Positions 56,346 through 64,000 of a stretch of 64,000 nucleotides of DNA are shown here, piece after piece. Position 1 is the first letter of the stretch; the number at the start of each line of letters is the position of its first letter. Origin of the DNA: Oceaniovalibus sp. ACAM 378 (GTDB lineage Bacteria > Pseudomonadota > Alphaproteobacteria > Rhodobacterales > Rhodobacteraceae). The notes under the pieces are model-generated. The model saw nothing but the letters and a program-made list of their open reading frames with translations, was not told the DNA's origin and made no database searches. The stretch covers positions 56,778 to 120,777 of the forward strand of contig NZ_VSJK01000015.1 of assembly GCF_008085915.1 (NCBI RefSeq). The letters run 5' to 3'. Made by a program: the position numbers and the translations under genes.

Positions 56346-57418
56346 GATCTGCTCTTCTCGACGACGTCTTTCAACATACCGGCCACGCGTGGTCCCCATA
56401 CTTGCAGGCTGTACTGGTTCTCGACCTTCTTTCGTCCCTCTGCGCCCATTCTGCGCCGCAAGTCAGGATCGCGCAGAAGTGTGACCAGCGCCTCGCGCCA
56501 TTCTGCCTCAGTTGATGCGAGAAACCCGTTCACTCCGTGCTCGACGATCTCAGCGTTGACTCCGACGGGCGAGGCGATGACCGGAACACCGCAGGCCATA
56601 TACTGGATCAGTTTATAGCCACATTTCCCTCGCGCCCAAGGCGTATCCAACAACGGCATGATCCCTATGTCCATGTCCTGGATGCTGGTGACTTCGGTTT
56701 GTTCGGACCACGGCAGAATATCAAGCAACGGATGAGACGCTGCGGCTTTTCCCGCGCCGACGGCGGTCAGACGCGCGTCTTCGGCCCCGGCGACAGTTTC
56801 CAGGAGAGGCATCATCGGCACCATGAACTCGGTCCAGGTGCTGGGCGTTCCGATCCATCCGACACGCGGTGTATCTAGGACGTTTGAATCCGATCTGAGA
56901 GAATAGTTATCGATATCGACAACCGTCGGAACGATTTCAACCCAATCCGCACCGGCAGCGCGGGCCCTGTCGGCGAGATAGGAGTTTCCGGCGGTCACCA
57001 GAGCCGAGGCTGCCATGACCTGATCGATCTTTCGCCCAAGCAGCCTTCTTATGAAGGGCAGCCGGTGAAGATCGTAACGATGAAAAACCGCATCGTCATA
57101 ATCAGTGACGAGAGGAACCGAGCGCGGCAGCATCGAGCGTTCGATCAACCACGGCACCCACGGCAGCGCCTCTTTTTCGATCCAGAGCAGTTTGTTCGGC
57201 CCGATCCGGAAAAGTTGACTGAGACGCCGCGCAAAGGCGGCGCCTGTCAGAGTTCGGGTCTGGCGTTTCTGATACAAGCGCATGAGATAGGTGTCGTCGA
57301 AGAAGGGCCGCTGCTCGGGTTCGAAGTTGATTGAACGCAGGTAGGGTTCGTATTGAAACATACGCAGCCGGCTTGAAGCCCCCAGGCGGCCGTAACGAGA
57401 TAAGATCAGCATTTTCAT
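56333..57418 (-). CDS. Glycosyltransferase (GT-B fold)
   Basis: A 361-residue protein. It begins MKMLILSRYGRLGASSRLRMFQY, and the donor-binding half has VGWIGTPSTWTEF, IGIMPLLDTPWARGKCGYKLIQYMACGVPVIASPVGVNAEIVEHG and GFLASTEAEW, a group-1-type pattern. Acceptor and donor are unknown. The ATG at 57418 overlaps the asparagine-synthase-like gene stop (ATGA). Confidence 0.88.
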   Translation of the reverse strand: MKMLILSRYGRLGASSRLRMFQYEPYLRSINFEPEQRPFFDDTYLMRLYQKRQTRTLTGAAFARRLSQLFRIGPNKLLWIEKEALPWVPWLIERSMLPRSVPLVTDYDDAVFHRYDLHRLPFIRRLLGRKIDQVMAASALVTAGNSYLADRARAAGADWVEIVPTVVDIDNYSLRSDSNVLDTPRVGWIGTPSTWTEFMVPMMPLLETVAGAEDARLTAVGAGKAAASHPLLDILPWSEQTEVTSIQDMDIGIMPLLDTPWARGKCGYKLIQYMACGVPVIASPVGVNAEIVEHGVNGFLASTEAEWREALVTLLRDPDLRRRMGAEGRKKVENQYSLQVWGPRVAGMLKDVVEKSRSCST

Positions 57419-59388
57419 TCCTGACCTTGGCGCCATGCTTGAAACATCAGGATTATCCAGAGCCGTTGGGTCAAATCGCGACGACCGGACAAATGCTCTG
57501 CCCAAGCGGCCAGGATGGGTTCTGGATCAAGTAGGTTATCTTTTGCCAATGCCGCTGGCGACAGAAGATCCTCGGCCCATTCCCGCAACGGCCCTCGCAG
57601 CCATTCACCAATCGGTATGCTGAAACCGGTTTTTGGCCGCTCGATCAATTCGCGTGGAACATGTTGATATAGAATCTGGCGCAGCACCCATTTTCCTTGG
57701 CCGTCGCGGATTTTCATTTCCAACGGCAACCGGGCCGAAAGCGTCAACACGTCCGTATCGAGGAACGGCACTCGGGTTTCCAGACTTACGCCCATTGCTG
57801 CGCGGTCGACCTTGCACAGAATATCGTCGGGCAGGTAGCTGCGCATATCCTGCGCCATCATGCGTCCGACAGGATCATCCTCGAGGCAATCAGGCAAGGG
57901 ATCGTCAAGCAGGCTGGTTGGCTTATGATCAAGATTGCGAACCATCTGTTGACCCGGCCATTCGGATACGAGGCTCCGATAGAGATCGTCGAGGTTGCGC
58001 ACGTCACGCAGCGCGGCTGCCAGCTTGTGGGCTTTTTGACCAGGATGGCTGACCGCACCGCCGGACAATGCTCCGATTTTGTCCCAGGCGCCGACAGAGA
58101 TCGCTGAGATCAGAGACCCAAGGGGCCGGCGGACCGAAAGCGGCATCCGGTTCAGCCGACGCCAAATTCTGGGGCCCCAGAAATAGCGGTTGTAGCCACC
58201 GAAAAGCTCGTCTCCGGCATCTCCTGACAGTGCGACCGTTACCTGCGAACGGGCCGCTCGACAGACGAGATGTGTCGGAATCTGCGATGAATCCGCGAAT
58301 GGTTCGTCGTAAAGCTCTGGAAGGTATGGGATCACCTCGCGTGCTTCGTTTTCCGTCACAATTACTTCGGTGTGGTCGGTTCCCAGGTGTCGCGCAACTG
58401 CAGCGGCATAGGGCGCTTCGTTGAACGCCTCACTCTCAAATCCAACTGTGAATGTCCGGACCGGCCGCGACGATTGTTCCTGCATCAACGCAACGATCAA
58501 CGAACTATCAATACCGCCCGACAAGAAGGCTCCGACAGGCACGTCGGCCAACATCTGGCGGCGGATTGCAGCACTTAGGGTCTGCTCAAGCGTCGATTTG
58601 GCCTCGTTGTCATCGCTGAATTGCGTCTGGCTTCCGGTTTCGATCATCTTGTTCAGCGACCAGTACCGCCGGATCGACATTGATCCAAACGTCGCGCCGG
58701 GGCGAAGCGGCTCTTTGGGGGGCGCTGATGGAGGCGTCTGGTTCACTTCAAGGATTGAGCCGGGTTCAAGTTTGTAGACGCCGGGATGGATGCTGCGTGG
58801 GGCGGGAACATAGGCATATTGCAGATACTGCGCCAATGCGGCACGGCACACGCCGGAAGGAAAGTCCGGATGCAGGCGCATGGCTTTGAGTTCCGAACCA
58901 AAGACCAGCGCGGTTCCTGCCCATCCCCAATAAAGCGGCTTCTCTCCCATTCTGTCGCGTGCAAGGGACAAGCGGCGCGAACTGCGATCCCAGAGCGCGA
59001 GTGCAAACATGCCTCCTGCGTGCTTCAGCGTCTCATCCAGACCCCAATGGGTGATCCCCGCCAAAAGCGTTTCAGTGTCCGAGTGGCCCCGCCAGTCCGG
59101 CGCTGCTCCCGCGGCGGAAAGTTTCTCGCGTATTTCGAGATGATTATAAATCTCACCGTTGAAGGCGATAACAAAGCGTCCGCAAGCCGAATGCATCGGC
59201 TGCGCTCCGGCGGGACTGAGATCAAGGATCGACAGCCGGCTGTGACCCAGAGCCATGCCACCGTCCGCCCATACACCATCGGCATCGGGGCCACGGTGAC
59301 GCAGTGCGGCTGTCATGCCAGCAACCGTCTTGCGTAGTTCGTCTTCGGAGCGTTCAGTTGATCCGAAAATGCCGGTCAGTCCACACAT
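57415..59388 (-). CDS. asnB: Asparagine synthase-like amidotransferase
   Basis: A 657-residue two-domain enzyme. Class-II glutaminase: Cys2 (MCGLTGIFG), RHRGPDADG, FNGEIYNHLE. Synthetase: ATP-pyrophosphatase loop GAFLSGGIDSSL, and ALSGDAGDELFGGYNRYFWG, KVDRAAMGVSLETRVPFLD. In polysaccharide loci such proteins (for example WbpS) can amidate uronic acids rather than aspartate. Beside a UDP-HexNAc dehydrogenase, that role is plausible here. Overlaps the following glycosyltransferase gene. Confidence 0.9.
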   Translation of the reverse strand: MCGLTGIFGSTERSEDELRKTVAGMTAALRHRGPDADGVWADGGMALGHSRLSILDLSPAGAQPMHSACGRFVIAFNGEIYNHLEIREKLSAAGAAPDWRGHSDTETLLAGITHWGLDETLKHAGGMFALALWDRSSRRLSLARDRMGEKPLYWGWAGTALVFGSELKAMRLHPDFPSGVCRAALAQYLQYAYVPAPRSIHPGVYKLEPGSILEVNQTPPSAPPKEPLRPGATFGSMSIRRYWSLNKMIETGSQTQFSDDNEAKSTLEQTLSAAIRRQMLADVPVGAFLSGGIDSSLIVALMQEQSSRPVRTFTVGFESEAFNEAPYAAAVARHLGTDHTEVIVTENEAREVIPYLPELYDEPFADSSQIPTHLVCRAARSQVTVALSGDAGDELFGGYNRYFWGPRIWRRLNRMPLSVRRPLGSLISAISVGAWDKIGALSGGAVSHPGQKAHKLAAALRDVRNLDDLYRSLVSEWPGQQMVRNLDHKPTSLLDDPLPDCLEDDPVGRMMAQDMRSYLPDDILCKVDRAAMGVSLETRVPFLDTDVLTLSARLPLEMKIRDGQGKWVLRQILYQHVPRELIERPKTGFSIPIGEWLRGPLREWAEDLLSPAALAKDNLLDPEPILAAWAEHLSGRRDLTQRLWIILMFQAWRQGQE

Positions 59389-59621
59389 TTTACGACCTCA
59401 GGTAAGAAGAAAGTGTCACGCAATCGCTCATTGCGTGCCGCCAAGGGTGCGGATCTGCAGTCAGAAATGCTGCTCATTCCTCGACCGTCCCGATCACTTC
59501 GACATGTGTCGGATAGGGATCGGGTTGGTATCGAGGGTGAAGAGATGCTCGGCATCGTTGGGCAAGATCCCTCGCAGGACGAGGCTTGGTCCCTCGACAG
59601 GGGCGGAAAGGGAAGGGGCCC

Positions 59622-60890
59622 TCACAGCCTCATATCGCTTTCATCCCGTCCAAACGCGCTCTTCAGATCGCAAAACACATGGGGATCGCTGCCATAGGCC
59701 TGAATCGTTGCAATGCCAGCGTCGAGATAGGTCTGGTGCGCCACGGCCAGGATCACGCCGTCATAGGTGCCGGGTTCAGGCGTCTCGATCAGGTCAAGAC
59801 CATATTCATGACGCGCCTCGGCCGAATTGGCCCAGGGGTCGTGCACGTCCACCGCTACGCCATAATCGCGCAGTTCCTTAATCACGTCGATCACCCGGGT
59901 GTTGCGCAGGTCGGGGCAGTTTTCCTTGAAGGTCAGTCCCAAGATCAGCACGCGCGCGCCATTCACCAGCATGCGCCGTTTCAGCATCGCCTTGACCATT
60001 TGCCCCGCCACATAGGCGCCCATCCCGTCGTTGATCCGGCGTCCGGCAAGGATGACCTGAGGGTGGTATCCCATCGCCTCGGCCTTGTGGGTCAGATAAT
60101 ACGGATCGACCCCGATGCAGTGCCCACCCACCAGCCCGGGTCGGAAGGGCAGGAAGTTCCACTTGGTGCCCGCTGCTTTCAACACTGCCTCGGTGTCGAT
60201 GCCCATGCGGTTGAAGATGATCGCCAATTCGTTGACCAGAGCGATGTTCAGGTCGCGCTGGGTGTTCTCGATCACCTTGGCGGCTTCGGCTACACGGATG
60301 CTTTCAGCCTTATAGGTTCCTGCTGTGATGATGCCGCGATACAGGGCATCAACCGTTTCAGCGGTTTCCGGCGTCGATCCTGCGGTGACCTTGGTGATCG
60401 TGGTCAGCCGGTGATCCTTGTCGCCGGGATTGATCCGCTCGGGCGAATAGCCGCAGAAGAAATCCGTGTTAAAGCTCAAGCCCGATGTGCGTTCCAGCAC
60501 GGGCACACAGTCTTCCTCGGTGGCACCGGGATAGACCGTGCTTTCGTAGATGACGATATCGCCCTTCTTCAACACCCGTCCCACCGTTTCAGATGCGCGC
60601 AACAGCGGCGTCAGATCAGGGCGTTTGTGGCTGTCGATAGGCGTGGGGACGGTCACGATATAAATCGTCGCCTGAGCCAGATCATCCGGGTTCGATGTGA
60701 GGGTGAGGTGCCGGGAGGAAGTCAGTTCCTCGGAGGTCAATTCCCGTGTGGCATCCTGGCCATTCCGCAGGGCGGCGATGCGATCAGAGTTGATGTCGAA
60801 ACCGATGACTGGGCGAAGTTTCCCGAATTCCGCGGCGAGCGGCAGGCCGACATACCCGAGGCCGACGATAGCAATTTTTGGTTCAGTCAT
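59622..60890 (-). CDS. UDP-N-acetylhexosamine 6-dehydrogenase (TviB/WbpO type)
   Basis: A 422-residue enzyme: NAD loop [17 protein letters not shown] (residues 8-24), [48 protein letters not shown], catalytic Cys in [19 protein letters not shown], and [19 protein letters not shown]. This pattern ([15 protein letters not shown]) is typical of the UDP-GlcNAc/GalNAc dehydrogenases TviB and WbpO rather than Ugd. It makes UDP-HexNAc-uronate. Its start overlaps the VanZ gene end by 8 bases; about 230 bp of unassigned sequence separates it from asnB. Confidence 0.9.
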   Translation of the reverse strand: MTEPKIAIVGLGYVGLPLAAEFGKLRPVIGFDINSDRIAALRNGQDATRELTSEELTSSRHLTLTSNPDDLAQATIYIVTVPTPIDSHKRPDLTPLLRASETVGRVLKKGDIVIYESTVYPGATEEDCVPVLERTSGLSFNTDFFCGYSPERINPGDKDHRLTTITKVTAGSTPETAETVDALYRGIITAGTYKAESIRVAEAAKVIENTQRDLNIALVNELAIIFNRMGIDTEAVLKAAGTKWNFLPFRPGLVGGHCIGVDPYYLTHKAEAMGYHPQVILAGRRINDGMGAYVAGQMVKAMLKRRMLVNGARVLILGLTFKENCPDLRNTRVIDVIKELRDYGVAVDVHDPWANSAEARHEYGLDLIETPEPGTYDGVILAVAHQTYLDAGIATIQAYGSDPHVFCDLKSAFGRDESDMRL

Positions 60891-61263
60891 GGTAAAGTGC
60901 GCTTTCGGTTCTGTGTTCGTATGAATGTTGCAGGTATCGGCAAATCAGGGCAGCGATCATCGCGCCGGCGGCGATGCCGATGCAACTTGCCGCCAGATCG
61001 TCGAGTGCTGGTGTGCGGCTTGGCAGGAACGCCTGAACCAGCTCGATCGCGGATGCAATAATGGCAAGTGCCATCAGCGACCGCCACGTCGGCCAAAGCA
61101 CGAAAATCGGCATCGTTAACGACAGAAATGCCATCGCATGCAGGAACAGATCGTTCTTGCCCTGAAGGATCGGGTGATCCGGCAATGAGTCCTGGGAGAT
61201 TACGCCATAGTAGAGCGTTATACACCCGAGCAGGATCGCCCAGCACGAAAGAACAAGCCTCAT
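60883..61263 (-). CDS. VanZ-family membrane protein
   Basis: A 126-residue protein with four helices (about residues 3-22, 40-58, 62-80 and 92-112) and the VanZ-type pattern [23 protein letters not shown], then [36 protein letters not shown] 61263 overlaps the epimerase stop. VanZ-like proteins are frequent in EPS loci; their role is not known. Confidence 0.85.
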   Translation of the reverse strand: MRLVLSCWAILLGCITLYYGVISQDSLPDHPILQGKNDLFLHAMAFLSLTMPIFVLWPTWRSLMALAIIASAIELVQAFLPSRTPALDDLAASCIGIAAGAMIAALICRYLQHSYEHRTESALYHD

Positions 61264-62273
61264 TTCCCGGCGTACTGCCGATACCATTCGACGAACCTGG
61301 CGATTCCGTCGCGGAAGTCAGTCTGCGGGCGATAGCCGGTCAGTTTCTGCAACAACTCGGCATTGGCCCAAGTGGCGGGAACGTCGCCCATCTGCATGTC
61401 CATGTAGTTGCGTTTGGCTTTCTGGCCGAGCGCGACTTCGATCGCATCGATGAAATCCAGCAACCGCACCTTGTCGGAGTTGCCGATGTTTACCACCCGG
61501 TAAGGCGCGACGGGGGACAGGCTGTCACCTTCATCGACCACGCCATCTGCGGGACGGACGGGAACGGCATCGATCAGCAGGCGGATCGCGCGCACCAGAT
61601 CGTCAACATAGGTAAAGTCACGGTACATGTCGCCGTGGTTGTAGATGTCGATCGGCCGGTCATCCAGAATCGCGTCCACAAATTTGTAAAGCGCCAGATC
61701 CGGGCGTCCCCAGGGGCCGTATACGGTAAAGAACCGGAACATCGTTGTCGGCAGGTTATAGAGGTGGGCATAGGAATGGCCCATGCTCTCGTTTGCCTTC
61801 TTCGTCGCCGCATAGATCGTCAGCTGGGTGTCTGCCTTCTCGGTCTCGATAAACGGCATTTCCGTGTTGGCGCCGTAAACAGACGAGGTCGAGGCCATGA
61901 GGAGATGCTGCACATTCAGACGGCGCGCGGCTTCCATCACATTGAAGGTGCCGATCACATTCGCGTCGAGGTAAGCGCGCGGGTTTTCAAGGCTATAGCG
62001 GACTCCGGCCTGAGCCGCGAGGTGAACGATCACGTCCGGCGCAAAGGCATCGGCTGTCTGGTCCAGCAGTGCCTGATCTTCCAGAAGACCCTCGGTGGCA
62101 GAGAAGCCCGGTGACTGCAGCAGCATCTGGTGGCGTCGCTGTTTCAGCGCGACGTCGTAGTAATCTGTCATGCCGTCATAGCCGTGGACGATGAACCCTT
62201 CAGCCAACAAAAGCTTCGCCAGGTGAAAACCGATAAAGCCGGCGGTGCCGGTAATGAAAACCCGTGTCGTCAC
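61260..62273 (-). CDS. NAD-dependent epimerase, UDP-glucuronate 4-epimerase-like
   Basis: A 337-residue short-chain dehydrogenase/reductase. NAD loop [62 protein letters not shown], catalytic YAATKKANE, then [19 protein letters not shown]. This fits UDP-GlcA 4-epimerases. GTG at 62273 with AAGGG 6-9 bases upstream is the likely start; an ATG 30 bases earlier is an alternative. First gene of the long minus-strand EPS operon after the regulator. Confidence 0.88.
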   Translation of the reverse strand: MTTRVFITGTAGFIGFHLAKLLLAEGFIVHGYDGMTDYYDVALKQRRHQMLLQSPGFSATEGLLEDQALLDQTADAFAPDVIVHLAAQAGVRYSLENPRAYLDANVIGTFNVMEAARRLNVQHLLMASTSSVYGANTEMPFIETEKADTQLTIYAATKKANESMGHSYAHLYNLPTTMFRFFTVYGPWGRPDLALYKFVDAILDDRPIDIYNHGDMYRDFTYVDDLVRAIRLLIDAVPVRPADGVVDEGDSLSPVAPYRVVNIGNSDKVRLLDFIDAIEVALGQKAKRNYMDMQMGDVPATWANAELLQKLTGYRPQTDFRDGIARFVEWYRQYAGK

Positions 62274-62299
62274 ATTCTTCCCTTCGAGTGATGCGTTCT

Positions 62300-62668
62300 T
62301 CACAATTGCCGCTTGGCAGTACCATCAAGGTCGTTCTTGACCGCTGCGATCTCAGCGCGCAATGCTTCATACTCGCGCAGTTTTCGGCGCAGAAAATCCG
62401 CGGCAAGCGCCGATTTTCGACTTATGCCTTCTGGCGTCAGTATATAGGCATAGCGCAGCTTGTTGCCGGAGTTACGAAAGTTGCGCGTTTTGACCAGACC
62501 CTTGTCGATCAATGCGCGCAGGATGTAATTGACACTTCCCAGAGCGACGCCCAACTCGCCGGCGATTTCTCGCTGGCTCAGATCCGGTTTATCTTGCAGC
62601 AGCCGCAGAACGCGATAATGCGCATCTTCGTCGAACCGGTCCGTCAACGTACAGCGCCGCACGGCCAT
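62300..62668 (-). CDS. EPS-associated MarR-family regulator
   Basis: A short winged-helix protein of 110-122 residues: [71 protein letters not shown], followed by a C-terminal helix ([17 protein letters not shown]). The pattern matches the MarR-like regulators found at EPS loci. The start is unsure: ATG 62668 lies inside an inverted repeat with no Shine-Dalgarno, and GTG 62662 or TTG 62647 better fit family length. Upstream of the EPS operon, it probably controls it. Confidence 0.85.
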   Translation of the reverse strand: MAVRRCTLTDRFDEDAHYRVLRLLQDKPDLSQREIAGELGVALGSVNYILRALIDKGLVKTRNFRNSGNKLRYAYILTPEGISRKSALAADFLRRKLREYEALRAEIAAVKNDLDGTAKRQL

Positions 62669-62683
62669 TCGAATCGTTCGAAT
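62667..62683. promoter_or_regulatory. Perfect inverted repeat at the EPS regulator start
   Basis: ATTCGAA at 62667-62673 and TTCGAAT at 62677-62683 with a 3-base TCG centre. It covers the first start codon of the regulator gene. Size and symmetry suit a dimeric winged-helix repressor, so autoregulation is likely. Confidence 0.55.
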
Positions 62684-62904
62684 ACCGTAAGCCCTTGCAG
62701 TAGCGAAATAAATCTATGGATACATTGCATCCTGCCGACCTGTTAGCAGTTTAACCTGGCGGTGGAAAGGCGCGATGCCGGTGCTTCAATCACCGGCGAC
62801 GTTCACGGGCGACGTTGCGGGTGAATACAATTTCTGGTTGCAAGGTCTTGAACTGCTTTGCTGCATCGTTCATGCGTGAACGCTGATTTTAACGGAGTCG
62901 ATTT

Positions 62905-63435
62905 ATGCGTTCGGTGCGGAATGGAGAATTTAAAGACGCTCCTTGGTATTTGATACTCACGCGCCCAAACCAGGGGCACATCGCCTCCCGACAATTGAAA
63001 AGGGCGGGCTTTGACGTTTTTATGCCACGTCACAAGGCTGTACGGCACTGGCGTGGGCGCCAGATCGAAGAGATGCGCCCGGTATTCGGAAGCTATCTTT
63101 TTCTCGGAACCAACCCGAACAAGCCGCGCTGGAATGAGATCGCAAAGACGCATGGGGTCAATCGCGTCATTGGTTTTGGCGCTTCGGGTCCCTGTCCTGT
63201 TCCAAGCGCGATTGTGACGGGGTTGATGTTGCGCTGCGATGTTGACGGGTGCCTGAGGCCGGAAACGGAACTCAAAGTTGGCGAGCAGGTTCGCATAACC
63301 TGCGGACCTTTCGCGGATTTTGTCAGCACCATCGATTCGATCGAACTGGATCGTCGGGTTTTTGTCATGCTCGAACTGCTGGGCCGGCAGACCCGGCTGA
63401 AGGTCGATTGCGCCTCGCTTGCCCGGCACAGTTAA
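62905..63435 (+). CDS. NusG/RfaH-like transcription elongation factor
   Basis: A 176-residue protein: NGN domain at about residues 12-110 (PWYLILTRPNQGHIASRQLKRAGFDVFMP, MRPVFGSYLFLGTNP, GVNRVIGFGASGPCPVP) and a KOW-like C-terminal part (KVGEQVRITCGPFADFVSTID). Specialised NusG paralogues such as RfaH let polymerase read through long polysaccharide operons. GGAG lies 8 bases before the ATG. Divergent from the MarR regulator, 236 bp apart. Confidence 0.88.
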   Translation: MRSVRNGEFKDAPWYLILTRPNQGHIASRQLKRAGFDVFMPRHKAVRHWRGRQIEEMRPVFGSYLFLGTNPNKPRWNEIAKTHGVNRVIGFGASGPCPVPSAIVTGLMLRCDVDGCLRPETELKVGEQVRITCGPFADFVSTIDSIELDRRVFVMLELLGRQTRLKVDCASLARHS

Positions 63436-63675
63436 CCGGTTTTCAACTTGCCAAAGCGTGCAGTTCGGTCCATCAGCGGATCGTTGCAGTCAGTCGATGT
63501 TCGCAATATCCATTTCAATTGCTGGCGGACAGACCTTTTATAGGCGATCATAGCAGGCGGCAATAGTCACACTTTTGTTTTGGGCGAGTTTCCGGAGGAA
63601 GCATTGTCATTAGGCACAGATGTGTTAATGACCCGTTAACTGATTGTACTGTTTGTGTCCGGGGGCTCTTTTAAA

Positions 63676-63915
63676 ATGTTTGATATGGAAATGGACCCGC
63701 CGATGGCGGTCTTCGAGAATAAACGTATTCATCGTCCGGCGCGTTCCCGTGCAAAGCTCATGTTCCACAAGCTGGCGAAACGGTTCTTCGATATCGCTGT
63801 GAGCCTTGTTTTGCTGGTCCCCTTCATTCTTTCCGCTCTCGTTCTGGTTGCACTTAACCCACTCCTGAACAGGCAGGGCAATCGCGTTTGGCTCACGCGT
63901 CTTACAGCCCATTGA
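63676..63915 (+). pseudogene. Truncated initiating sugar transferase
   Basis: The translation gives a basic N-terminus and KRFFDIAVSLVLLVPFILSALVLVALNPLLNRQGN, the membrane anchor of bacterial undecaprenyl-phosphate sugar transferases. It then departs from the family (RVWLTRLTAH, stop) where a catalytic part of about 150 residues with an RMG motif should follow. Sequence right of about 63885 looks foreign. ATG 63676 was chosen; a GTG at 63655 is in frame. If no intact copy exists elsewhere, EPS initiation is lost. Confidence 0.7.
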
Positions 63916-64000
63916 GAACGCTGCATAAGAATGCCTCATCCCAGCCAGCTCGCTTGAGTTTGATGCTGAGAGAGCCTTTGGATGTGTCGCGTCGGACGAC
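63886..64000 (-). mobile_element. Possible insertion element end, continues past the window
   Basis: A minus-strand frame open from the window edge ends at a stop at 63902-63904 and reads RRDTSKGSLSIKLKRAGWDEAFL. It begins where the sugar transferase similarity stops. The pattern of a coding end just inside an interrupted gene suggests an insertion sequence, but the family is not recognised. Confidence 0.3.

Overview
The window is a high-GC, gene-dense chromosomal segment. It most likely comes from an alphaproteobacterium of the Rhodobacteraceae (Roseobacter group). The evidence is the propionate/methylmalonyl-CoA cluster with its small interleaved lipoproteins and DUF4174 protein, the TctCBA/TctDE arrangement, the ectABC-ask ectoine operon with a divergent MarR regulator, and a YjbH/Wza-type exopolysaccharide (EPS) locus. 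No rRNA, tRNA or CRISPR array was recognised.

Layout. (1) 0.1-6.4 kb: a tripartite tricarboxylate transporter operon (tctCBA, minus strand), divergent from its two-component system (tctDE) and an iron-type periplasmic binding protein. (2) 6.4-9.4 kb: a large MscS-type channel and a divergent single-domain response regulator. (3) 9.6-11.8 kb: a membrane-bound-type FAD sugar/polyol dehydrogenase pair (GMC large subunit plus Tat-exported small subunit). (4) 12.1-20.7 kb: propionyl-CoA to succinyl-CoA assimilation (pccB, pccA, methylmalonyl-CoA mutase), interleaved with small exported proteins and lipoproteins, then MAPEG, VOC, TerB/DnaJ and endonuclease/exonuclease/phosphatase genes up to about 24 kb. 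(5) 24.1-25.7 kb: Ppx/GppA phosphatase. (6) 26.1-30.5 kb: ectR and ectABC-ask (compatible-solute synthesis), followed by a perfect 9-bp minisatellite. (7) 30.7-39.3 kb: an acyltransferase, a DMT exporter, and a peptide/nickel-type ABC transporter operon with a LysR gene. The substrate-binding gene of that operon has lost its 5' part. It abuts a similarly 5'-truncated AroM-like gene at an 18-bp perfect palindrome. (8) 39.4-43.4 kb: a stand-alone one-module NRPS (C-A-T-TE). (9) 43.4-63.9 kb: an EPS/capsule locus flanked and punctuated by insertion-sequence remnants. It holds ugd, a phosphatase, YjbH, YjbF, Wza, a Wzc-type autokinase, a YdcF-like protein, two glycosyltransferases, an EpsG-like polymerase, an AsnB-type amidotransferase, a UDP-HexNAc dehydrogenase, a VanZ protein, a UDP-uronate epimerase, an EPS-associated MarR regulator, a NusG/RfaH-like factor and a truncated initiating sugar transferase at the right edge.

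How it fits together. The left half is central carbon uptake and catabolism (di/tricarboxylates, propionate). The middle is osmoprotection. The right half is surface polysaccharide. Signs of DNA loss or gain cluster between about 38 and 46 kb (deletion junction, NRPS, IS256 and IS3 remnants) and at the right edge. All domain and family calls were read by eye from translations; no database search was run.
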